47,449 nt of DNA from contig CAKSPC010000016.1 of the NCBI GenBank assembly GCA_934481445.1, forward strand, positions 1-47,449, in the 5' to 3' direction. The number at the start of each line of letters is the position of its first letter. The first letter of the stretch is position 1. Origin of the DNA: an uncultured Oscillospiraceae bacterium (GTDB lineage Bacteria; Bacillota; Clostridia; Oscillospirales; Ruminococcaceae). The notes beneath the pieces are model-generated. The model ran no database searches, was not told the DNA's origin, and was given only the letters and a program-made list of their open reading frames with translations. The translations under genes were made by a program, and so were the position numbers. Of the stretch, positions 42,012 through 47,449 are shown in pieces.

Positions 42012-43409
42012 TCAGGACAGCTCGCGTCCCATAAGAACGCCCATTACAGAAGCCATCATAAGACCTCTTGTCCATCCGCTGGAATCACCGAGGCAGTGCA
42101 GACCGCCGATGTTGGTGTTGAAATGCTCGTCCATCTTTATGCGGTTGCTGTAAAATTTCAGCTCGGGGGAATAGAGCAGCGTTTCGCGGCTGGCAAATCC
42201 GGGCACGACATGATCCACCGCCTTGATAAAATTGATGATGTTTGTCATGGTGCGGTAGGGCATTGCGGCGGTGATATCGCCCGCAACGGCGTCGGGAAGC
42301 GTGGGCTTTACGTTGGAGAAGCTGAGCTCCTTGGGCCATGTGCGCTTGCCGTCGAGGATGTCGCCGTAGCGCTGTACGAGGATATGTCCGTTGCCGAGCA
42401 TATTTGTAAGCTCGCCGACCTTCTGCGCATATTCTATCGGCTGATTGAACGGCACGGAGAAGTTGTGGGAACAGAGTATCGCGAGGTTTGTGTTGTTGGA
42501 TTTAAGCTCCTTGTAGGAGTGTCCGTTTACGACGGCGAGGTCGTTGTCGTAGTTTTCCTGGCTTACGAAGCCGCCGGGATTCTGGCAGAACGTACGAACC
42601 TTGTTCTTGAAAGGAAGCGGGTAGCCGATGAGCTTGGACTCATACAGAACGGCGTTTACTTCTTCCATTACCTCGTTTCTTACCTCAACGCGGACGCCGA
42701 TATCAACGGTGCCGGGGCGGTGCTCGATGTTGTGAGCCTCGCAGGTCTTTTCGAGCCAGTCTGCGCCCTTTCTTCCGGTCGCGATAACTATTTCGTCGCC
42801 GTAGATGGTTTCGCTGTTGGTGCCGCCGACGGCGTCGGAGATTATAACGCCCTTGCAGACGCCGTTTTCGATGACGATATCGTCGCAGTTCTTTCTGAAC
42901 AGGATATCAACGCCGTGCTCGATAAGGTACTTTTCAATGCGCAGATAAAGCTGCTGCGCCATTTCCGTGCCGAGGTGGCGGATGGGACAGTCAACAAGCT
43001 TCAGGTTTGCATTGATGGCTTTCTTGCGTATCTCGCGGATCTTGTCGGGGTCGCTTATGCCCTCGACATGCTCGTCCGCGCCGAATTCGAGGTAAATTTT
43101 ATCGGTGTAGTTGATGGTTTCCTGTGCAAGCTCCTCGCCGATAAGCTCGGGAAGGTTGCCGCCTACCTCGCAGGACAGGGAGAGCTTTCCGTCCGAAAAC
43201 GCGCCCGCACCCGAAAATCCCGTGGTGATATGGCAGTAGGGCTTGCAGTTCATGCAGACCTTGGTCTTGGCCTTGGGGCAGCTTCTCTTTTCAACGGAAA
43301 CGCCCTTTTCTATGATGATTATTTTCTTGGTAGTATTTCTGCGGACCATCTCTATCGCGGTGAAGATACCCGCGGGTCCTGCTCCGACGATAACAACATC
43401 GTATTTCAT
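42012..43409 (-). CDS. NAD(P)/FAD-dependent oxidoreductase (FAD-dependent dehydrogenase group)
   Basis: A 465-aa flavoprotein with an N-terminal FAD-binding Rossmann motif VIVGAGPAGIFTAIE. A Cys-rich segment CPKAKTKVCMNCKPYCHITTGFSGAGAFSDGK follows, and the C-terminal FAD motif is GLHCLGDSSGWTRGLMMASVMG. This matches the uncharacterised FAD-dependent dehydrogenase family (COG2509-like) common in anaerobes; the substrate is unknown. The ATG at 43409 is 10 bp from AAAGG. A promoter with TTGACA lies at 43541-43569. Confidence 0.9.
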   Translation of the reverse strand: MKYDVVIVGAGPAGIFTAIEMVRRNTTKKIIIIEKGVSVEKRSCPKAKTKVCMNCKPYCHITTGFSGAGAFSDGKLSLSCEVGGNLPELIGEELAQETINYTDKIYLEFGADEHVEGISDPDKIREIRKKAINANLKLVDCPIRHLGTEMAQQLYLRIEKYLIEHGVDILFRKNCDDIVIENGVCKGVIISDAVGGTNSETIYGDEIVIATGRKGADWLEKTCEAHNIEHRPGTVDIGVRVEVRNEVMEEVNAVLYESKLIGYPLPFKNKVRTFCQNPGGFVSQENYDNDLAVVNGHSYKELKSNNTNLAILCSHNFSVPFNQPIEYAQKVGELTNMLGNGHILVQRYGDILDGKRTWPKELSFSNVKPTLPDAVAGDITAAMPYRTMTNIINFIKAVDHVVPGFASRETLLYSPELKFYSNRIKMDEHFNTNIGGLHCLGDSSGWTRGLMMASVMGVLMGRELS

Positions 43410-43540
43410 CTGTACATTTTGCCTTTCGTAATTTATTGCAACTGATACAGCCGCGCAGGCACGACCCGCACGGCTCTGTCGGGAAAAATGCTTTTCTGCG
43501 GTATTTGTCGAAAATACGCGAACATAAGCAATATATATTT

Positions 43541-43569
43541 AATTTATCATAATCCCGTCATATTGTCAA
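43541..43569 (-). promoter_or_regulatory. Promoter of the FAD oxidoreductase gene
   Basis: On the minus strand TTGACA (43564-43569), a 17-bp spacer and TAAATT (43541-43546). The leader is about 125 nt with a GC-rich inverted segment near 43451-43480. Confidence 0.6.
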
Positions 43570-43621
43570 TACAAATTCCGCAAAAACTCCGCAAAACCGC
43601 GCTTTTTCAGCATTACACACA

Positions 43622-43654
43622 AAAAAATGCACCTCTTTATTGAGGTGTTTTTTT
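43622..43654. terminator. Bidirectional terminator-like hairpin in a divergent gap
   Basis: Stem CACCTC / GAGGTG (43630-43635 and 43642-43647), with an A-run before and a T-run after, so it is symmetrical. It is unexpected between two divergent genes, and no short gene that it would end was recognised. Confidence 0.6.
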
Positions 43655-43712
43655 GATGGGTAATTATTGGGAGAAGATGATAATATAATAATGAAAAAGG
43701 AGCGTGAACAAT

Positions 43713-44369
43713 ATGGAAAATACTGCCGCAGTAAAACGCAGGAACGCGGGAGCTCTTCCTCACGAAAACAACCCGCAGGAGCAGCCATCACCCGCGGAGC
43801 TCCGCCCCGAAATACCCGCGGACAAGCCGATACGCCACATCCGCCGTCCCGCGGTAAAGCGCAACGGAGCGCTTCTGCTGATGTTTTTCGCAGCGCTGTG
43901 CGGGGCTGCCGCAGGGGCTGCGGGGATTTTTTCGGGGGCATGGGAAGCAGCGGAAAGCTGCGCGCTTTTTGGCGGCGGGAGCTTTCCGGAGGTATTCCTG
44001 CGGCGGGCGGCATTCGGCGGGGCGTTTCTGCTGGCGGAATATATCCTCGGTTACTCCGCACTCGGCGACTGGGCGGTGTGGACGGCACCGCTTCTCTGCG
44101 GGATGTGCACGGCGGCAACTTTTACGGTGTCGGCGGACGGCGCGGCGTGGATGCTGCCCTCGGCGGGGGCAGTGCTGGCAGCGGTGATATTCGGCGGGGC
44201 GGCTTCGGCAGATTTCTCGGTAATGCTGCTGCGGGTGGCGCGGGGCGGTAACGCCTTTCTGCACGAAAGGGCAGCAAGGGAGTTTTCGGTGAAATTTTTG
44301 AGGTACGGCGCGGCAGTTGCAATCGCGGGGTTATATGAAGCGGTGATCGTGACCTGCGGGTTGGTATGA
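43713..44369 (+). CDS. Small integral membrane protein, possibly SpoIIM-like
   Basis: A 218-aa protein with a basic, Pro-rich cytoplasmic N terminus (about 1-50) and about five hydrophobic segments. These include LLLMFFAALCGAAAGAAGIF, LLAEYILGYSALGDW and SAGAVLAAVIFGGAAS. The alternation of Gly/Ala-rich helices resembles stage II sporulation protein M-like proteins of Clostridia, but I cannot confirm the family. The ATG at 43713 has AAGGAG upstream with 10-bp spacing; a GTG three codons earlier is too close to that site. The opposite strand is also open here, but only this frame shows membrane-protein structure and a ribosome binding site. Confidence 0.7.
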   Translation: MENTAAVKRRNAGALPHENNPQEQPSPAELRPEIPADKPIRHIRRPAVKRNGALLLMFFAALCGAAAGAAGIFSGAWEAAESCALFGGGSFPEVFLRRAAFGGAFLLAEYILGYSALGDWAVWTAPLLCGMCTAATFTVSADGAAWMLPSAGAVLAAVIFGGAASADFSVMLLRVARGGNAFLHERAAREFSVKFLRYGAAVAIAGLYEAVIVTCGLV

Positions 44370-44379
44370 TAGTTCTGTA

Positions 44380-44408
44380 TTGACAATGATTTACCTGTAT
44401 GCTATAAT
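44380..44408 (+). promoter_or_regulatory. Sigma-A promoter of the NUDIX gene
   Basis: TTGACA (44380-44385), a 17-bp spacer and TATAAT (44403-44408): a perfect consensus promoter, 40 bp upstream of the start. Confidence 0.88.
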
Positions 44409-44447
44409 ACAATAACTACTGTTTTATCATTGTGTGAGGTGCAAAAA

Positions 44448-44918
44448 ATGTGCGATTGTGGATTTTCAAACGGAAAAAGCCGCTTCAGATACCGCGCAGG
44501 CGTAATAGTCATACAGGACGACAAAATGCTTTTTGTTAAGAACATTGTCGGCGGTTATTACTACATGGTCGGCGGCGCCGTGCAGCTCGGCGAAACCTCT
44601 GCTAAATGCGCCGAACGCGAGCTTCTCGAGGAAACGGGAATATCCGCAAAAGCAGAACAACTATGCATAGTATGCGAAAACTTCTTTATGGATAACGAAT
44701 TTGAATGCCACGCGCTCGAGTTCTACTACAAAATGAATGTCACCGAAATCCCGCAGCCGCAAAGATCAAAAACCGACATCGGCGAAGAACTCATCTGGAT
44801 ACCGCTTGACAAAATCCCCGAATATGATATCCGACCATCGTTCATAAGACAGCACGCTGCCGACTTGATAAACACCAAACAAACCCTGCACATAATCCAC
44901 GACGACAGAAACAGATAA
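44448..44918 (+). CDS. NUDIX hydrolase
   Basis: A 156-aa hydrolase of nucleoside diphosphate-linked compounds. The full Nudix box GGAVQLGETSAKCAERELLEETG is present (given here in part as GETSAKCAERELLEETG), with the metal-binding glutamates in RELLEE. The substrate is not predictable. The ATG at 44448 has GAGGTG 7 bp upstream; a TTG at 44430 in the same frame is unlikely. It has a perfect sigma-A promoter and a terminator, so it is an independent unit. Confidence 0.92.
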   Translation: MCDCGFSNGKSRFRYRAGVIVIQDDKMLFVKNIVGGYYYMVGGAVQLGETSAKCAERELLEETGISAKAEQLCIVCENFFMDNEFECHALEFYYKMNVTEIPQPQRSKTDIGEELIWIPLDKIPEYDIRPSFIRQHAADLINTKQTLHIIHDDRNR

Positions 44919-44923
44919 ACCAT

Positions 44924-44957
44924 CCCCCGCCGGACCAACTCCGACGGGGGCATTTTT
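44924..44957 (+). terminator. Terminator of the NUDIX gene
   Basis: An 11-bp stem with one mismatch (CCCCCGCCGGA / TCCGACGGGGG) followed by CATTTTT. It starts 5 bp after the stop. Confidence 0.85.
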
Positions 44958-44975
44958 CATGTATATCACCCTGCG

Positions 44976-45404
44976 CGTATTCCCATGAGTGCCCATCCAT
45001 CGAGTGTACATATTACGTTGCAGCCACCTACGGGAGTCTTTGCCAAGCATTACAATAAAGTCGCGGAGCGAGATAAACCCCACAAAATCCAGTCGCAGAA
45101 AAATCGACAGAGGGGGAAAAGGGAGAGGGGAAGGGGAGCTCGAGGGGAAAACCGTAGGGGAAGGGGGGAGATGTCGATTTTTGTCGGATTTCTAAATCTC
45201 CCCCCTTCCCCGAAGGGTGTCCCCTCGAACCCGTGCGAAAAGAAATTTAATAAATCGTTTGAACCAACAACGCGGAGCGTATTAATCATATCCCCCCAGC
45301 GGCGAGCGAAACCATTTTGCAATTAAAAAATCAAATAGCGGTGCCGCCGCCCCTCTTCACTCCGTTCAGAGGGAACGGCAACACCGCGCGCCTTGACGGC
45401 GCAA
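44976..45404. mobile_element. Family B element, half copy
   Basis: About 430 bp matching the centre and right arm of 31182-32204. The block TCCCATGAGT...GCCAAGCATTACA (44981-45050) matches 31801-31870. It continues with CGCGGAGCGAGATAAAC, a long variable-apex hairpin, and ACGCGGAGCGTATTAAT. The terminal repeat (45336-45400) ends in CGCGCGCCTTGACGGC. The left arm of the large element is missing. It fills the gap between the NUDIX terminator and the nitroreductase stop. Confidence 0.65.
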
Positions 45405-45422
45405 AATCTGCAATTAAAAGCC

Positions 45423-45947
45423 TTACTTTGCCCAGTAGATCCAGTTCTCCTTGCGAGGATGCTCCTCGGGCACATCCGCCGCATACCCGAGCGCACAGTG
45501 CCCTATACCCACATAATCGCCATCGATACCCAGCGAGCGCAGTATCTCCCTGCCCTCCTCGCTTTCAAATTCCTCGCGGGCGCGGTGTATCCATATGCTC
45601 CCTACGCCAAGGGAATTTGCCGCCAGCATAAGATTTTCCATCACCAGCGAGCCATCGTATACCCCCGTGGGAACATTCTTGTCCGCAAGAACTATCAGAA
45701 TAGCGGGAGCGCCGTAGAACGGGTCAAATCCCTCGTTCCAGCCACCTATTTTGCGGTTCATTTCGGATATTCTGTCGCGCAGCTCCTTGTTTGTGACCGC
45801 AATGATTATCGGCGACTGTGCGTTTCTTCCCGTCGGCGCCCATGTTCCCGCCCCGGCTATCTGCGCGATAACGTCCTCGGGCACGGCGTCGGGCTTAAAG
45901 CTGCGGATGCTCCGCCTTGTTCTTATGTTTTCAAGCACTTCGTTCAT
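45423..45947 (-). CDS. Nitroreductase family protein
   Basis: A 174-aa FMN-dependent oxidoreductase fold. The N terminus RTRRSIRSFKPDAVPEDVI and the FMN-contact motif APTGRNAQSPII are typical, and the C-terminal GHCALGY matches short nitroreductases of anaerobes. The physiological substrate is unknown. The ATG at 45947 has AAGGAGG upstream. It follows the MoxR gene by 18 bp on the same strand, so they are probably one transcript. Confidence 0.92.
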   Translation of the reverse strand: MNEVLENIRTRRSIRSFKPDAVPEDVIAQIAGAGTWAPTGRNAQSPIIIAVTNKELRDRISEMNRKIGGWNEGFDPFYGAPAILIVLADKNVPTGVYDGSLVMENLMLAANSLGVGSIWIHRAREEFESEEGREILRSLGIDGDYVGIGHCALGYAADVPEEHPRKENWIYWAK

Positions 45948-45965
45948 AGAAATTCCTCCTTAAAA

Positions 45966-46877
45966 TCACATCGGAACCGCCGTTTCGGCAATAATCCTGT
46001 CGATTATCTGTCCGCTTGTCTTGTACACGGTCTGCCCCGCCGCCATCATTACGCGGTGCTCCAGCACGGGCTTTGCGATCTCCCGCACATCATCCGGGGT
46101 GACAAACGCGCGGTTTCTTATCAGCGCCATCGCCTGCGCCGCCCTGAACATTGCAATCGATGCGCGGGGGCTTGCTCCGAGCTTGACCTCCGGGGCAGTT
46201 CTCGTAGCGCTGACTATCATAAGGATGTACGCCCTCACCTGCTCCGCTGCGGTCACTCTTCCCGCCGCTTCGCGCAGGGTGCAGAGCTCCTCTAGGGACA
46301 TAACCGGCGCAACGGTCATTTTATGCGGCATTTTGTCCAGCATGAGCAGCTCCGACGCGCGGTCGGGGTAGCCTATCGAAAGGCGCATAAGAAAACGGTC
46401 GAGCTGCGCTTCGGGGAGGTGATATGTGCCGTAGGTTTCGATGGGATTCTGCGTTGCAATCGTCATAAACGGCACGAGAAGCTTATGCGTCGTGCCGTCG
46501 ACGGAAATCTGCAATTCCTCCATTGCTTCAAGCAGCGCCGACTGCACCTTCGGTGAGGAACGGTTTATCTCATCCGCGAGGAGAAAATTGCACATTGCCG
46601 CGCCGGGGCGGTATTCGCTGTTGCCGTCCCTGTCTATCACGGTATAGCCCACCACGTCCGACGGCATAAGGTCTGGGGTGAACTGTATGCGCCCGAAGCT
46701 TCCCGAAACGGACTTCGCCAGCGTTTCCGCCAGCAGCGTCTTGCCCACACCGGGCACGTCCTCTATCAGCACATGGCCGCCCGCCAGCATGGCGCAGACG
46801 ACCTTTTCGATAACATCGTGCTTGCCGACGATGACACTTTCTATGTTGGAAATCAGCTGTTGGATCTTATTGTTCAT
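45966..46877 (-). CDS. MoxR-type AAA+ ATPase
   Basis: A 303-aa AAA+ chaperone-like ATPase. Walker A is EDVPGVGKTLLAETLAKS, Walker B LLADEINRSSPKVQSALLEAM, sensor 1 IATQNPIE and the Arg finger region LPEAQLDRFLMRLSIGYP. MoxR proteins usually sit with DUF58, transglutaminase or VWA genes and activate metal-binding or membrane complexes. Here the next gene is a nitroreductase, so the usual partners are missing locally. The start at 46877 has GGAG upstream; seven residues more are open to 46898 but lack a site. Confidence 0.94.
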   Translation of the reverse strand: MNNKIQQLISNIESVIVGKHDVIEKVVCAMLAGGHVLIEDVPGVGKTLLAETLAKSVSGSFGRIQFTPDLMPSDVVGYTVIDRDGNSEYRPGAAMCNFLLADEINRSSPKVQSALLEAMEELQISVDGTTHKLLVPFMTIATQNPIETYGTYHLPEAQLDRFLMRLSIGYPDRASELLMLDKMPHKMTVAPVMSLEELCTLREAAGRVTAAEQVRAYILMIVSATRTAPEVKLGASPRASIAMFRAAQAMALIRNRAFVTPDDVREIAKPVLEHRVMMAAGQTVYKTSGQIIDRIIAETAVPM

Positions 46878-46896
46878 GTTTATACTCCAAAATGAC

Positions 46897-46925
46897 AAAA
46901 CGGCGCGGCTGATACAGCCGCGCCG
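46897..46925 (-). terminator. Terminator of the MsmX/UgpC-type ATPase gene
   Basis: A 10-bp perfect stem (CGGCGCGGCT / AGCCGCGCCG, 46901-46910 and 46916-46925) followed on the minus strand by TTTTGTC. It separates the ABC ATPase gene from moxR. Confidence 0.85.
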
Positions 46926-46960
46926 CAGTTATTAGGCTAAAAGCCGTCCGTTTCCTGTTA

Positions 46961-47449
46961 TCAGTTGAGCAGGGAGTGATCGTCGGAAGCGTCGAACAGG
47001 TGGATCTTGTTGGGATCCAGTGCGAGCTTAACAACGTCCTGAGGACGAGCGGTGCATCTGGGAGATACGCGGGCTGTGAGCGGGATGCCCTCGCAGGTCA
47101 GATACAGATATGTTTCAGCACCGAGCATTTCTGTTACATCAACAGTTGCCTCAATGATGCCTGTCTTTGCGTTGGAGAGGAACATCTCTTCATCGTGGAT
47201 GTTCTCGGGACGGATGCCAAGGATAACTTCCTTGTCAACATAGTACTTGAGCGCTTCGTTGTCAGCCTTTGCAGAGGGCAGCTCAACGTAGAACTTGCGG
47301 CCGCGGGAGGTCTTGGTATCCTCGGAGCCGAATTCGATTGTGTACTTGCCGTTCATCATCAGGAGCTTTGCATTGATGAAGTTCATCTGAGGAGATCCGA
47401 TGAAGCCTGCAACGAACTTGTTTACAGGGTTCTCGTACAGGTTGATAGG
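46961..47449 (-). CDS. msmX: Carbohydrate ABC transporter ATP-binding protein, C-terminal part (MsmX/UgpC type)
   Basis: The 3' 162 codons of a gene that begins beyond the window. The visible part starts with LYENPVNKFVAGFIGSPQMN, the invariant junction between the ABC cassette and the C-terminal domain of MsmX/UgpC/MalK-type ATPases. It continues through a MOBE/TOBE-like beta domain with VILGIRPENIHDE and a final LDPNKIHLFD. Such ATPases energise several sugar importers in trans. The Walker motifs cannot be checked because they lie outside. Codon use is strongly biased, as in pnp and the GH130 gene, which suggests high expression. Confidence 0.93.
   Translation of the reverse strand, partial: PINLYENPVNKFVAGFIGSPQMNFINAKLLMMNGKYTIEFGSEDTKTSRGRKFYVELPSAKADNEALKYYVDKEVILGIRPENIHDEEMFLSNAKTGIIEATVDVTEMLGAETYLYLTCEGIPLTARVSPRCTARPQDVVKLALDPNKIHLFDASDDHSLLN

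Noticed and set aside
43558..44118. A 186-codon minus-strand frame opposite the small membrane protein gene
   Set aside because: It is rich in Pro, Arg and Ser, typical of an antisense frame; the plus-strand frame has a ribosome binding site and membrane segments.
1..47449. tRNA, rRNA, tmRNA, RNase P or SRP RNA genes
   Set aside because: I looked through the intergenic regions for T-loop and other conserved cores and found none; a covariance-model scan would be decisive.

Overview
The window looks like chromosomal DNA of a Gram-positive gut or rumen Firmicute, most likely Ruminococcus or a close relative in the Oscillospiraceae. The basis is the protein sequences, moderately high GC, strong AGGAGG-type ribosome binding sites, textbook sigma-A promoters, lipoprotein signals, a GH130 mannoside phosphorylase and an RqcH/TrmK/NIF3/ValS cluster. 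The species assignment is inference. Most of the content is housekeeping. No rRNA, tRNA, CRISPR array, prophage or transposase gene was recognised.

Layout. 109-5252 (minus): a membrane-anchored M23 peptidase, a small lipoprotein, HPr, and a VWA-domain lipoprotein. 5665-6675 (plus): a GH130 phosphorylase with its own promoter and terminator. 6781-10386 (minus): thrS, an SseB-like gene and a DUF4352-like lipoprotein. 11096-11836 (plus): a carboxymuconolactone-decarboxylase/cupin fusion behind a MerR-type promoter. 11994-12749 (minus): a small phosphotransferase. 13171-15766 (plus): rpsO and pnp. 16126-24376 (minus): one long transcription unit in the order DUF1858 gene, trmK, NIF3, rqcH, valS, sugar nucleotidyltransferase, HD-GYP. 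24884-28873 (minus): leuS followed by two tandem polysaccharide deacetylases. 28953-29681 (minus): a YwaF-like membrane protein. 29850-31181 (plus): an NSS/SNF sodium symporter. 32206-33946 (minus): ppa, maf and rhomboid with 4-bp overlaps. 34094-43409 (minus): an alpha/beta hydrolase, trmB, a complete BMP-type nucleoside ABC transporter, xpt and an FAD oxidoreductase. 43713-44918 (plus): a small membrane protein and a NUDIX hydrolase. 45423-47449 (minus): a nitroreductase, a MoxR ATPase and the 3' part of an MsmX/UgpC-type ABC ATPase. The nucleoside transporter next to xpt forms a purine salvage neighbourhood.

The unusual content is between the genes. Several families of short, highly palindromic, non-coding elements occupy the intergenic spaces: family A, about 0.2 kb, three copies; family C, about 0.3-0.4 kb, three copies and sharing its terminal sequence with A; family B, one 1-kb copy with 64-bp terminal inverted repeats plus one half copy; and one 176-bp palindrome, D. 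Nearly every copy sits within about 30 bp of a stop codon. Two family A copies are flanked by direct duplications (28 and 24 bp) of a hairpin that looks like the gene's own transcription terminator. This looks like a terminator-targeting, non-autonomous mobile element system with conserved folding, and it is the main candidate for an undescribed system here.
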